Positions 44,943 to 54,031 of a stretch of 64,000 bases of DNA are shown here, one piece after another; the first letter of the stretch is position 1; the number at the start of each line of letters is the position of its first letter. A program made the position numbers and the translations under genes. The DNA lies in contig NZ_JBHSXL010000003.1 of NCBI RefSeq assembly GCF_042662125.1, positions 186,001-250,000 of the forward strand, written 5' to 3'. The notes under the pieces are model-generated. The model saw nothing but the letters and a program-made list of their open reading frames with translations. It did no database searches and had not been told where the DNA came from. The stretch is from Halopenitus salinus (GTDB lineage: Archaea > Halobacteriota > Halobacteria > Halobacteriales > Haloferacaceae).

Positions 44943-46279
44943 CTTCCGCGCGGGAACTGGTCGATCGTCTCCGCGCGGAAGGCCTCCTCGTCGAACTCGT
45001 GGTCGTCGTCGAGGAAGTCGATCACGCGCTGGACGTCAGTCATGGCGTTCTTCAGACACGTCGAGGCGCCCGGCGAGGGCGTGATGTTGAAGAGGATGCC
45101 GTCGCCGGTGATCTTCGCCTCGCCCATGTCGAGATCCTTCGCGTCCGTGTCGACGATCTGGGGTCTGACGCCCCCGTAGCCCTTCGCTCGGTCGATGTCG
45201 GAGAGATCGACGGTGGGAACCACCTTCCGGACGTTCGGGAGGAACGCGCGCTTTCCGACCTCGGGGAGGTCGTAGACGAGGTTCCGGACGACGTAGGGGA
45301 ACAGGATTCGATCGGAGAGGATGTTGGCGTAGCTGAGCAACGAGTCCGGCGTGAAGCCGAACACGTCGGTGAAGTCGGTCACCGTCGAGAGCCGTCCCCG
45401 CTCGAGTTCGGGGACGACCTTCGCCGTCGGACCGAACCGGGTGATGCTCCCGTCGTGGACGTCGGCGTCGCCGTGGACCGCGGCGAACGGCAGCTTCTTC
45501 ATCTGGAGCGTGTAGACCTTGCCGTTCAACAGGTCGTCGGCGAGGAAGAAGCTCCCGGCGACCGGCAGAAGCGACATGTTCTCCCCGTAGCCCATCTCCT
45601 TTGCGATCTGGAGGCTGTGCGAGCCGGCGGCGACGACGACCGCGTCGGCGCTGAACCGCCCGCTCGTCGTCGCGATTCGGAAGTCCTCGCCGAAGTCCTC
45701 GACGTTCGTGACCTCCGTGCCCGTGTAGACGTCGACGCCCTCCTCCTCGTTGGCCTCGTCGACGAAGGACTTCGAGACCATGCCGTAGTCGACGACGTAG
45801 CCGTCCGGCGTCTGGAGCGCGCGAAGCTCCGTGTTCGGATCGCGACCCTCGACGACCTTCGGCTCGAGGTCGGCGATCTCCTCGCGGCCGATCTCGCGAA
45901 GCTTCGGGTAGAGGTCTCCGAACCCCTCCCCGTGGTACCGAGACTCGAGCTTCTCGACCTCCTCGTCGCCGACCGCGAGCACCATCTTGCTGCGCTTGCT
46001 GTGCATCTCGCGGTCGGAATCGCGGTTCTCGAGGTAGCCCGCGAGAAGCTCCGCGCCCTCCTTTACCTCCTCGGCCTTCTCGAGGGTGTAGTTCGTCTCG
46101 ATGTCGCCGAAGTGTAGCGTCTGGGAGTTGTTCGTGTGGTGGGAGTTGATCGCCGCGAGCTCGTCCTCCTTTTCGATCAGCGCGACGTCCTCGACGTCCG
46201 TGAACTTCGAGATGGTGTACAGAAGCGATGCCCCGCTGATGCCGCCGCCGATGATGGCCACGTCGTATTCATCAGTCAT
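44939..46279 (-). CDS. FAD-dependent oxidoreductase, malate:quinone oxidoreductase-like
   Basis: A 446-residue flavoprotein of the COG0579 group. The N-terminal FAD dinucleotide fold reads YDVAIIGGGISGASLLY. NSHHTNNSQTLHFGDIETNYT resembles the NxGTGHxALCELNYT segment of malate:quinone oxidoreductase, and GGVRPQIVDTDAKDLDMGE with FNITPSPGASTCLKNA gives the C-terminal FAD site. It could oxidise malate or another 2-hydroxyacid to the quinone pool; specificity is inferred. The ATG at 46279 begins the Rossmann fold directly. Confidence 0.82.
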   Translation of the reverse strand: MTDEYDVAIIGGGISGASLLYTISKFTDVEDVALIEKEDELAAINSHHTNNSQTLHFGDIETNYTLEKAEEVKEGAELLAGYLENRDSDREMHSKRSKMVLAVGDEEVEKLESRYHGEGFGDLYPKLREIGREEIADLEPKVVEGRDPNTELRALQTPDGYVVDYGMVSKSFVDEANEEEGVDVYTGTEVTNVEDFGEDFRIATTSGRFSADAVVVAAGSHSLQIAKEMGYGENMSLLPVAGSFFLADDLLNGKVYTLQMKKLPFAAVHGDADVHDGSITRFGPTAKVVPELERGRLSTVTDFTDVFGFTPDSLLSYANILSDRILFPYVVRNLVYDLPEVGKRAFLPNVRKVVPTVDLSDIDRAKGYGGVRPQIVDTDAKDLDMGEAKITGDGILFNITPSPGASTCLKNAMTDVQRVIDFLDDDHEFDEEAFRAETIDQFPRGS

Positions 46280-46540
46280 GGTTGTACGTGTGGGCGTTAG
46301 ACGTTTGTCGACGGTCACCGGTTAATTTACTTTCCATGTGGAGACGATCACTTCCGAACCTACCCCCCTAAATCACCGCAGACCGTCGTTCGACCGTCGT
46401 TATCGGCGATACCGGATTCGACCTCACGTCGAATTTGTCATTCGTTGATCGTCGAATCACTCTGGCGAACACGATCGGTGCGTCCGCGACACGCTCACCG
46501 AACCCGGAAGGACGTGGGCGATATGATTCGAAGTGAACAA
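46280..46540. other. Gene-free upstream region
   Basis: Together with the following ~160 bp this makes a 423-bp gap between divergent genes. It contains an A/T-rich TAAATTAAC element near 46322-46330 that may drive the FAD oxidoreductase, and no convincing coding frame on either strand. Confidence 0.5.
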
Positions 46541-46559
46541 TTACTGATCGGTCAGTTAA
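46541..46559. promoter_or_regulatory. Palindromic operator, probable TetR-family site
   Basis: TTACTGATCGGTCAGTTAA contains the perfect inverted repeat ACTGA-TCGG-TCAGT (46543-46556). It ends six bases before a strong TATA element and 144 bp before the tetR start, so a bound dimer would cover the BRE region. The layout fits autorepression; the cognate protein is assumed to be the adjacent TetR. Confidence 0.7.
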
Positions 46560-46564
46560 CATTG

Positions 46565-46572
46565 TATATATA
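46565..46572 (+). promoter_or_regulatory. TATA element next to the TetR operator
   Basis: TATATATA directly follows the operator. If it serves tetR, the leader would be about 110 nt, unusually long for this genome. It may instead serve a short unrecognised transcript. Confidence 0.45.
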
Positions 46573-46702
46573 CTCCATCCGGCGGTATGAACCCATATAT
46601 CGGAGTTGAATCGGGTTTGGCGCCTGATCGTTCGATAATCAGATCTCACTACCCCGATATTCAGTCAAAACAGTTATCAGAACGACGGCGGACAGTTAGA
46701 CG

Positions 46703-47356
46703 ATGGCCGACCGATCGGAACGCTCACATCCGAATCCCGAAGAGGAGATCATGCGTGCCACCTATCGAGCGCTGTGTGAGTACGGATACGCGGACCTCAC
46801 GATGAAGCGGATCGCGGAGGAGTACGGCAAATCCACCGCCGCCATTCACTACCACTACGACACCAAGGACGACCTGCTCGTGGCGTTCCTGGAGTTCATC
46901 CTCGATCACCTCAAGGCCGCGGTCCACGAGGTCGAGACGACGGACCCGCGGACGCGGCTGGATCACCTCCTCGACCAGCTCCTCGTCGTTCCGGAGGACC
47001 ACTACGATCTCCTCGTCGCGATGTTGGAGATGCGTGGACAGGCGCCGTACAACGAGACGTTTCGCGAGCGGTTCGAGCGGAACGACGAGTACGTCCGGTA
47101 CATGCTCGAGACCGTGATCGACCAGGGACGTGAGGAGGGCGTCTTCTGCGACGCCGACGCGGAACACGTCGCCCGGGGGCTCGCGACGATCGTCGACGGC
47201 GCCAGAACCCGGGCGGTCACCTTCGAGGACGCTCGGGTCCTCGAGACCGCCAGACGTACTGCGGACGAGTACGTGAGAGCGATGCTTCTCCGGGACGAGC
47301 CGGGCGAATCGGATGGGCTGGACGAGCCGGACGAGCCGAACGATGGAGAGTCGTGA
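46703..47356 (+). CDS. TetR-family transcriptional regulator
   Basis: A 217-residue TetR regulator. The N-terminal helix-turn-helix reads IMRATYRALCEYGYADLTMKRIAEEYG, then STAAIHYHYDTKDDLLVAFLEF, canonical for the family (written here in two parts at about residues 16-65). The ligand-binding half is all helical and ends in an acidic Asp/Glu/Pro tail. The ligand is unknown. A palindromic operator upstream suggests self-regulation; possible targets are itself and the divergent FAD oxidoreductase. Confidence 0.88.
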   Translation: MADRSERSHPNPEEEIMRATYRALCEYGYADLTMKRIAEEYGKSTAAIHYHYDTKDDLLVAFLEFILDHLKAAVHEVETTDPRTRLDHLLDQLLVVPEDHYDLLVAMLEMRGQAPYNETFRERFERNDEYVRYMLETVIDQGREEGVFCDADAEHVARGLATIVDGARTRAVTFEDARVLETARRTADEYVRAMLLRDEPGESDGLDEPDEPNDGES

Positions 47357-47615
47357 GCCGGAAAGCGCCGACGCCCGGTCGTCCCCGAGGGAAAACGCGG
47401 AGGGTCGACCGTCCCGTTCCGAAAGTATAAAGCGACGTCTGACCGATCCCGTATGATGATCATGGTTCCTCCGGTCGGATCGGCGGCGACCCGGGCGAGA
47501 CGTAGTGGATCCGCCAGGGTTCCGTCGGCCGATCGTCGCCTCGAATCTGGACGAAAACGCCGGGATCGGAGCGACCGCGCCCCGGAGGGTCCGACGGAGG
47601 TCTACACACCCCACC

Positions 47616-49052
47616 ATGGACGCTGACCGACCGGTCTCGAACGTCGTCCTCGTCACCGTCGACTCGCTTCGAGCCGACGCGATCGGTCCCTACGACGGGA
47701 CGCGACACACGCCGGTCATGGACACGCTCGCCGACCGCGGCGCGGTCTTCGAGCGGGCGTTCGCGAACGGCAACTGGACGCCGTTCTCGTTCCCGTCGAT
47801 CCTCGCGTCGCGTCCCGTCTTCGCCGATTCGGGTCGCATCGGCGTCGACGAGGTCGAGACGCTTCCGGAGGTGCTCTCCGAGGAGGGGTTTTCGACCGGG
47901 GGATTCAACGCCGCGAACGGATTCCTCACCGAGTTTTGGGGATACGACGACGGCTTCGACGAGTTCGAGCCGTTCATCACGAACGTCGGATCGAGCATCT
48001 ACAGCCGCTATCTCGCCAAACACCCGACCGTGGAGGCGTGGCTCCAGCTCGCGAGTTCGCCGATCCGGCGGATCCACGCCTGGCTCAACGGCACCGCCGA
48101 CGACCGGCCGTTCCTCGACACCTCGCGGATGTTCGACGTCGAACACGCCGCCACCTCCTTCATCGACGACGTCGACGATCCCTTCTTCCTGTGGATCCAC
48201 TACATGGACACCCACACCCCATACGTCCCGGCGCCGCGGTACATCCGGGAAGTCTCGGACGGACTGCTCGGCACCCATCGGATGATCCACGCGCACACGC
48301 GAACCGGACTCGGATGGGACGTCGACGAGCGGACCCTCGAGGAGCTTCGAACCCTCTATCAGGCGGCGGTCCGCCAGGTCGACGCCAGCGTCGGCCGGGT
48401 ACTCGACGCGCTCGCGGCGAACGGGGTCGCGGACGAGACCGCGGTCGTCCTCGCGGGCGACCACGGCGAGGAGTTCCAGGAGCACGGCCACCTCGCCCAC
48501 TATCCGAAGCTCTACGACGAGCTGATACACGTTCCGCTCATCGTCGACGTCCCGGGATCCGACTCCCGGCGCGTCGAGGGCGGCGTCGGGCTCGATGCGA
48601 TCCCCCCGACGGTGACGGACTTACTCGGCGCGAGCGCCGCGGAGGCGTGGACGGGAGAGAGCCTCCTCGAGAGCGCTCGCCGGGGCACGCCCCCGTCGGC
48701 GGACCCCGTGGTCTCCGTGACCGTTCGCGGCGAGGAGGTGACGACACAGCCGATCCCGCGAGAACCGGCCGACGGAGACCTCCTCGTGAGCGCCCGTGAG
48801 GGACCCTGGACCTACATCAGGAACCTCGAGGACGGAAGCGCGGAGCTGTATCACCGCCCAAGCGATCCGACCCAGCAGAGCGATCTCTCGACGGATCCGG
48901 ACGCGGATGCCCGCGAGGTCATGGATCGCCTCGATCCACTCATCGAGGCACACGCGACGGCGATCCGCGAACCGGCCGACGGGAAACGCGGCGACCAGGC
49001 CGCCGTCGACGACGACCTGGAAACGCGCCTGGAGGCGCTCGGGTACCGATGA
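47616..49052 (+). CDS. Sulfatase-family hydrolase
   Basis: A 478-residue arylsulfatase/phosphatase-superfamily protein. Metal and active-site motifs are VVLVTVDSLRADAIG at the N-terminus, TPFSFPSILAS where the nucleophile normally sits, LWIHYMDTHTPYVP, and VVLAGDHGEEFQEHG with metal ligands. The C-terminus LETRLEALGYR matches the other sulfatase-like gene of this window. No signal peptide is seen, so it may act on cytosolic or lipid-linked precursors. The ATG at 47616 begins the domain; an in-frame GTG at 47505 is possible. A TATA box at about 47425 implies a leader of about 160 nt or the GTG start. It overlaps the next gene by four bases. Confidence 0.85.
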   Translation: MDADRPVSNVVLVTVDSLRADAIGPYDGTRHTPVMDTLADRGAVFERAFANGNWTPFSFPSILASRPVFADSGRIGVDEVETLPEVLSEEGFSTGGFNAANGFLTEFWGYDDGFDEFEPFITNVGSSIYSRYLAKHPTVEAWLQLASSPIRRIHAWLNGTADDRPFLDTSRMFDVEHAATSFIDDVDDPFFLWIHYMDTHTPYVPAPRYIREVSDGLLGTHRMIHAHTRTGLGWDVDERTLEELRTLYQAAVRQVDASVGRVLDALAANGVADETAVVLAGDHGEEFQEHGHLAHYPKLYDELIHVPLIVDVPGSDSRRVEGGVGLDAIPPTVTDLLGASAAEAWTGESLLESARRGTPPSADPVVSVTVRGEEVTTQPIPREPADGDLLVSAREGPWTYIRNLEDGSAELYHRPSDPTQQSDLSTDPDADAREVMDRLDPLIEAHATAIREPADGKRGDQAAVDDDLETRLEALGYR

Positions 49053-49471
49053 TACGAGCGTTCCTCCGAAACCTCCACGAGGGTCCCTTCGCCCTGCAAC
49101 TGCGGCGGTTCGTGATCGTGGGAACCATCGCGGCGGGCGTTCAGATGGCCCTCCTGTGGTTTCTCGTCGATTCCGTGTCCCTGAACTACCTCATCGGGGC
49201 GACGATCGCGATCGAGACCACGATCGTCTTCCAGTACGTGCTCAACAACGCCTGGACGTTCCAGGCGATACAGAACACGGGCACGATGGCGTACCTCTAT
49301 GGCCTCCTGAAGACGAACCTCGTCCGGGGGAGCGCGATCCCCATCCAGCTGGGCGTGCTCTTCGCGCTCGTCGAGTGGCGAAGCGTTCCGTACCTCGCGG
49401 CCAACGCGGTCGCGATCGTGATAAGCGGGATCTACAGATACGTGCTCGATGCACGATGGACGTGGGGGTGA
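49049..49471 (+). CDS. GtrA-like membrane protein
   Basis: A 140-residue, four-helix membrane protein of the GtrA family (VGTIAAGVQMALLWFLVD, LIGATIAIETTIVFQYVLNN, and the C-terminal SGIYRYVLDARWTWG, where the F/Y-x-W end signature is typical). GtrA proteins are thought to flip undecaprenyl/dolichyl-phosphate sugars. Its ATG overlaps the sulfatase stop (ATGA), so the two are translated together, linking the sulfatase to lipid-linked sugar chemistry. Confidence 0.85.
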   Translation: MIRAFLRNLHEGPFALQLRRFVIVGTIAAGVQMALLWFLVDSVSLNYLIGATIAIETTIVFQYVLNNAWTFQAIQNTGTMAYLYGLLKTNLVRGSAIPIQLGVLFALVEWRSVPYLAANAVAIVISGIYRYVLDARWTWG

Positions 49472-49478
49472 TCCGGAC

Positions 49479-50075
49479 GTGACGATCGAATCGATCCACG
49501 CGCTCGAGATGCTCCCGCCCGCCGCAGGACCGCTTCTCTCCGCGGACGGCGTCGGCGTCGCCCTCGCGGGCGGCCTCGAGGCGTTCGTCGAGTCGGCGAC
49601 GGGCTGGCCGGGCATGGGGATCATCTTCGTCTACTCGTTTTTGATCGCCTTCGCGCTGCCGGGACCGAGCGAGATCGTGTTGGTCGCGCCGCTCGATCTC
49701 GGCTTGCCCACGTGGGCACACCTCGCCAGCATCATGCTCGTGAGCGCGCTCGGCAAGGCGGCCGGCAGCGTCTTCGCGTTCCACATCGGCCAGGAGGTCA
49801 AACAGTCGGGACCGATCGTCCGGTGGCTTCGGCGCTCGCGCTTTTCGATCCTCGAGTGGTCCGAAAAGCGGTCGGTACAGCTCGCCAGACAGTACGGGTA
49901 CGGCGGGCTCGCGATCGCCCTGTCGGTTCCCTTCTTCCCCGATACGATCTCGATTTACGCCTTTGCCGTCCTCGAGGAGGACTACCCGAAGTTCGCGGCG
50001 GCAACGTTCCTGGGAAGCCTCGGTCGCCTGCTCGTCACGATCGGCCTGTTCGGCGGCGTCACCGCCGTCCTCTAG
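49479..50075 (+). CDS. VTT/DedA-family membrane protein
   Basis: A 198-residue membrane protein of the VTT (DedA/SNARE-associated) family, which includes lipid scramblases and polyprenyl-phosphate recyclers. The core shows FALPGPSEIVLVAPLDLG and LGKAAGSVFAFHIGQ, with re-entrant-loop-type proline/glycine, and SVPFFPDTISIYAFAVL near the end. The GTG at 49479, seven bases after gtrA, is used; an ATG at 49509 is an alternative. It completes a sulfatase-GtrA-VTT operon and converges on the SMC-related gene with a four-base stop overlap. Confidence 0.8.
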   Translation: MTIESIHALEMLPPAAGPLLSADGVGVALAGGLEAFVESATGWPGMGIIFVYSFLIAFALPGPSEIVLVAPLDLGLPTWAHLASIMLVSALGKAAGSVFAFHIGQEVKQSGPIVRWLRRSRFSILEWSEKRSVQLARQYGYGGLAIALSVPFFPDTISIYAFAVLEEDYPKFAAATFLGSLGRLLVTIGLFGGVTAVL

Positions 50076-52018
50076 AACCGCCGGGTCTGTGCCGCACGTT
50101 CCGAGACCGCCTCGGCGTCCTCCGGCAACAACGCCACGACCAGGTAGTCGGCGAACTCCTCGAAGTACTCGACCACCCGCGCGATCCGGTCGGAGTCGAT
50201 CGCCTCGAGCGAGTCGAGGAGCATGAACGGCAGCTGCTCGTAGACCTCGTGAACGAGGTACCCCGCCAGCGCGAATACGAGCCCGATCACTTCGCGCTCG
50301 CTCTCCGAGAGGTGATCGATGCTGTCGCGATAGGAGCTGCCGTCCTCGGCGACCCGAACGATCTGTAGATCGAACGCGCTCTTTTCGACCTTTCTGCGTC
50401 CCTCGCGCACCTCCCGGGTCTTCCGTTCGATCCACACCCGATCGATGTTGCCGTACTCGAGCGCCTCGAGAACCGACGCCATGTGCTCGTTGAACGACTC
50501 GACGGACTCGCGTTCGATCCGGTCGACCCGGGTCCGCAGCTCGGCCAACTCCTCCGTGATCTCCTCGCGGCGGTCGAGCAGCTCCTCGTGTTGTGCCGCA
50601 GCCTCCTCGCGTTCCTCGATTCCCTCTTTGACCCCCTCGAGATCCGACTCCAGGCGCTCGATCCGGAGATCCAGTTCGTTCGCCTCCCGGTGGAGTTCCA
50701 ACACGTCGTCGTACTCGCCGCCGACGTTCTCCGTCTCCGACTCCAGATCCGCCACCGTCGCCTCCTGGTCCGCGATCGACTCCTCGAGTTCGGCGATCCG
50801 CTCCCGGGTCGACTCGATCTCCTCCTCGAGATCCTCGAGGCGTCGCCGAGTCCGTTCGCGTTCGCGTTCGGCGCGTTCGATCTCCGAGCGTCGCGAGGTG
50901 AGATCGTTGATCCGCTCCTGGAGGTCGCTGCGTTCGCTCAGCTTCTCGGTGCGAAGCTCGCGAAGCCGATCGACCGTCTCCTCGATCCGGTCGGCGTCGA
51001 CGGTCGAGCCGCACGTCCAGCAGACGGTCTCGGTGCCGGCGTCGATCAGCCGTTCGGTCACCCGTTCCGTCCCGCCGTCGCCGGCGAGGTCAGCGTCGGA
51101 GAGCTCGAGTCCGTTGCCCTCGAGCATCTCCTCGTTGAAGCTGATGACGCTTCCGAGCTGGCTCAACGTCTCGTTGAGCGCGCGCTGGCGCTCGCGAAGC
51201 TCCTCGATGCGACCCGCCAGTCGTTCGGGGTCGTCGTCGTACTGTTCGCTCTCCTCGATCTGTTCGCGGAGTTCCTCGCGCTCCTGCCGTAGATCCTCGA
51301 GAGTCGTTCGTTCGGCCTCGAGTTCGAACTCGAGGTCCTCGAGCTCCGAACGGGCCTCGCGAAGCCGATCGAAGGCCTCCTCGATCTCGCGTTTCTGCGA
51401 GCGGCTCTCCTGGAGGCTGACGTCGGCGGCCTCGATCTCCTCGGCGACGCGCTCGCGTTCGGCGCGTGCCGCCTCCAGCTCCTCCTCCAGCTCCGTGCGG
51501 TCGGTCTCGAGGGAGGGAAGCTCGCCCTCGAGCTGTTCGTACTCCTCGATCTGGCCATCTATTCGTTGTTTCTCCCGCTCGAGGTCCGTGATCTCCGCCT
51601 CGATGTCCGCCGTGTCGACGGGACGCATGATGATCTCACGGAGGTCGTCCCCGCGTTCGACGGCGCGGCGTGCCTCGTTGTTCTCGAGGAGGAACGCGAA
51701 GAGATCGGCGATTTGGGGGTCCTCAAGGAACGGGTCGCCCCCGTAGATGGTCTCCGAGCCCTCGCGAGTGAGCGTTCGCGTGTAGGTCTCCTCGCCGATC
51801 GTGAGCTCGACTCGCCCCTCGTCGGCGTCGCCCTTTAGCGACGATCGCTCGCTTCCGAGTCCGGCCATTATCGCCTGGAGGAAGGACGTTCGGTTGGTCG
51901 CGTTGCGCCCCTCGAGGACCGTAACCCCCGGAGCCAACGTCAGTTCGTCCTCGTCGATCCCCCCGACGTTGCTCGCGTGTACTGACACGCGATCCGCAAA
52001 CTGTTCCTGGTCGGTCAT
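50072..52018 (-). CDS. Archaea-specific SMC-related protein
   Basis: A 648-residue SMC/Rad50-like protein. The N-terminal nucleotide site reads VLEGRNATNRTSFLQAIMA: the Walker A glycine-lysine pair (GK[ST]) is replaced by N-R-T-S. Two long coiled-coil arms (about 150-330 and 365-520, rich in Glu/Arg heptads) flank a Rad50-type zinc hook, VCWTCGSTVDADRI, near residue 340. The C-terminal head has an ABC signature HLSESEREVIGLVFALAGY and Walker B PFMLLDSLEAID. It follows rdfA, an arrangement that suggests the two products work together. DNA or cytoskeletal tethering is inferred. Confidence 0.85.
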   Translation of the reverse strand: MTDQEQFADRVSVHASNVGGIDEDELTLAPGVTVLEGRNATNRTSFLQAIMAGLGSERSSLKGDADEGRVELTIGEETYTRTLTREGSETIYGGDPFLEDPQIADLFAFLLENNEARRAVERGDDLREIIMRPVDTADIEAEITDLEREKQRIDGQIEEYEQLEGELPSLETDRTELEEELEAARAERERVAEEIEAADVSLQESRSQKREIEEAFDRLREARSELEDLEFELEAERTTLEDLRQEREELREQIEESEQYDDDPERLAGRIEELRERQRALNETLSQLGSVISFNEEMLEGNGLELSDADLAGDGGTERVTERLIDAGTETVCWTCGSTVDADRIEETVDRLRELRTEKLSERSDLQERINDLTSRRSEIERAERERERTRRRLEDLEEEIESTRERIAELEESIADQEATVADLESETENVGGEYDDVLELHREANELDLRIERLESDLEGVKEGIEEREEAAAQHEELLDRREEITEELAELRTRVDRIERESVESFNEHMASVLEALEYGNIDRVWIERKTREVREGRRKVEKSAFDLQIVRVAEDGSSYRDSIDHLSESEREVIGLVFALAGYLVHEVYEQLPFMLLDSLEAIDSDRIARVVEYFEEFADYLVVALLPEDAEAVSERAAQTRRF

Positions 52019-52160
52019 TGGTGGCGTAATGACCCCCGTATTGATAACTTTTGGTCTCTTCACGCGGTCGAGGCGGGGTGGATCACCCGGGCGGCCGAAG
52101 CGGTGTGGGGCCGCTCGGCGGGTCACACCTCGCAGCTATCCCTCGCAGATACACCCGCGA

Positions 52161-52766
52161 TTACACCTCACAGTCACATCCCCCGTCGCGCAGGAGATCG
52201 CTCACGACGTGATCGGTACCACAATCGCCGCAGACGACGCGAACGTCGAGGAACACCTGATAGTCCCGGTCGGTGATGTGTCCGCCGGAGACGAGCGTCT
52301 CGATCGTCGACTCGGTCACGGCGGACGTCCGCCCCTGCAGGCGCTCGAGCGTCTCGATCTTCCGGTCGACGAGCCCCTCGGAGCGGTCGGGGAGTTCGGC
52401 CCCCCGGTAGTCCGTGAGATAGGTGTGGATCGCCTGGTGGGTGACGAAGTCGCCGAGCACGTCGTCGACGTCGACTCCGGCCCTCTCGAGCTCCCGGCGT
52501 TTGCGCATCTCGTCCGCACGGGAGACGTCGTCGTCGGTGAGGGTCGAATAGGCGCTTTCGACGTCCGCCTCGGCCACCGTCTCCCCGGCCGCACGGAGCG
52601 CCGCCTCGAGCACCGATCGGTTGAACTCGTCGGCCAGATCGCGGAGGCTCGTTCGCTCGCCGGCGACGCCCGTCCACGCCTCCTCGAGGTCCTCGCCGAG
52701 TCCGCCGAGGTCGTACTTCTCGATCACGCGTGCGACCTTGGTGTTGGGCCGCGAGGCGGTGGTCAT
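52161..52766 (-). CDS. rdfA: Rod-determining factor RdfA-family protein
   Basis: A 201-residue protein with the hallmark RdfA opening TKVARVIEKYDLGGLGEDLE, followed by TSLRDLADEFNRSVLEAALRAAG and DFVTHQAIHTYLTDYRG. The C-terminus ends in a zinc-like VCGDCGTDHVVSDLLRDGGCDC. In Haloferax, RdfA is needed for rod-shaped cells; haloarchaeal genomes can carry several paralogues, so this copy may not be the shape-determining one. It lies upstream of the SMC-related gene on the same strand (142 bp gap). Confidence 0.82.
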   Translation of the reverse strand: MTTASRPNTKVARVIEKYDLGGLGEDLEEAWTGVAGERTSLRDLADEFNRSVLEAALRAAGETVAEADVESAYSTLTDDDVSRADEMRKRRELERAGVDVDDVLGDFVTHQAIHTYLTDYRGAELPDRSEGLVDRKIETLERLQGRTSAVTESTIETLVSGGHITDRDYQVFLDVRVVCGDCGTDHVVSDLLRDGGCDCEV

Positions 52767-53029
52767 ATCCCCAGTTGCTTCCGGCGCGTTACAAGGATAT
52801 CGGTGTAAATCCGATCGATCGAACGTGTAGATAACGCGCATACGGTTCCCGATACGAACGGCGAGGAGGCACGGATCGAACACGTTCGAACGACTTTTTC
52901 TCGGAGGGGTCGGTGATCCGCAACGTCGATGCGCGTTCGGAGTCGGACCGTCGGATCGCCGGACTGCGGCAGGGCAACAACGCTTTTGTACCCGTGGTGG
53001 GACCCGTCTACTGGAGCAACAGACACGAA

Positions 53030-54001
53030 ATGACCGACATCGACGTACTCGTCCTTCGAAGCGGGACGCACGGACTGCCGGCGAGCGACTACGTGGCCGA
53101 ACTCCGCGAACGGCTGCCGAACCACACGATCGAGCTGGCGCGAACTCCCCGCGAGGAGCGCGAACTGGCGGGGGAGGCACGGGTGATCTCCTCGGTACAG
53201 CTTCCGGACGAACTGCTGGAAAACGCCGAACAGCTCGAACTCTTCGCGGGAGTCGCGGCGGGGTACGACCACCTTCCGCTCGACCGGCTGGCCGAAGCCG
53301 GCGTCGCCGTGACGAACGCGTCCGGGATCCACGCGCCGAACATCGCGGAACAGGTGATGGCGTACGTCCTCGATTACACGCGCAACCTCCGAATCGGCCG
53401 CGAGCGGCAGGCGCGAAGCCATTGGGAGCACTTCCAGACGGGCGAGCTGAAGGGGAGTACCGTCACGATCGTCGGGTTGGGCGCGATCGGCACCGCGATC
53501 GCCGAACGGGTCTCGGCGTTCGACGTCGAGACGATCGGCGTCCGGTACTCGCCGGAGAAGGGCGGCCCCACCGACGAGGTGATCGGCTTCGAGGAGGAGG
53601 CTCTCCAGCGCGCCTACGCGCGGACGGACTACCTGATCATCGCCTCGCCCCTCACCGAGGCGACGCGCGGGCTGATCGACGCCGACGCCTTCGAGACGCT
53701 GCCGCCGAGCGCCTACCTCGTCAACATCGGCCGGGGACCGATCGTGGACACGGACGCGCTGGTCGATGCGCTTCGATCCAGCGAGATCGGCGGGGCCGGT
53801 CTCGACGTCACCGATCCGGAACCGCTGCCTCGCGACCACCCGCTTTGGAACTTCGAGGACGTGACGATCACGCCACACAACGCGGGCCACAGCCCGAAAC
53901 ACTGGTCGCGACTGGCCGACATCGTCGCCGAGAACGTCGAACACCTCGACCGCGGCGACGACTACGACGAGTTCCGAAACGTCGTTCGCCGTCCCGAGTG
54001 A
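53030..54001 (+). CDS. ddh: D-2-hydroxyacid dehydrogenase
   Basis: A 323-residue NAD(P)-dependent D-2-hydroxyacid dehydrogenase. The Rossmann motif is TVTIVGLGAIGTAIAERV (about residue 148); the catalytic triad regions are YLVNIGRGPIVDTDAL (Arg), DVTDPEPLP (Glu) and ITPHNAGHSP (His). The lineage resembles the characterised Haloferax enzyme that reduces 2-ketocarboxylic acids. The ATG at 53030 matches the domain start; longer frames are rejected as they begin in the divergent promoter region. A hairpin terminator follows. Confidence 0.92.
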   Translation: MTDIDVLVLRSGTHGLPASDYVAELRERLPNHTIELARTPREERELAGEARVISSVQLPDELLENAEQLELFAGVAAGYDHLPLDRLAEAGVAVTNASGIHAPNIAEQVMAYVLDYTRNLRIGRERQARSHWEHFQTGELKGSTVTIVGLGAIGTAIAERVSAFDVETIGVRYSPEKGGPTDEVIGFEEEALQRAYARTDYLIIASPLTEATRGLIDADAFETLPPSAYLVNIGRGPIVDTDALVDALRSSEIGGAGLDVTDPEPLPRDHPLWNFEDVTITPHNAGHSPKHWSRLADIVAENVEHLDRGDDYDEFRNVVRRPE

Positions 54002-54031
54002 CGTTCCCACGAGGAGGGGGAACACATAGAG

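Noticed and set aside
46368..46649. 93-codon minus-strand frame in the tetR upstream gap
   Set aside because: It spans the operator and TATA element and has no domain signature or typical codon bias.
47453..47615. Short upstream open frame starting ATGATGATCATG before the sulfatase gene
   Set aside because: It overlaps the true gene start in another frame and has no recognisable product; it may just be leader sequence.
52913..53029. Upstream extension of the D-2-hydroxyacid dehydrogenase
   Set aside because: The domain starts at the ATG at 53030; the extension is Arg/Ser-rich and lies in the divergent promoter region with rdfA.
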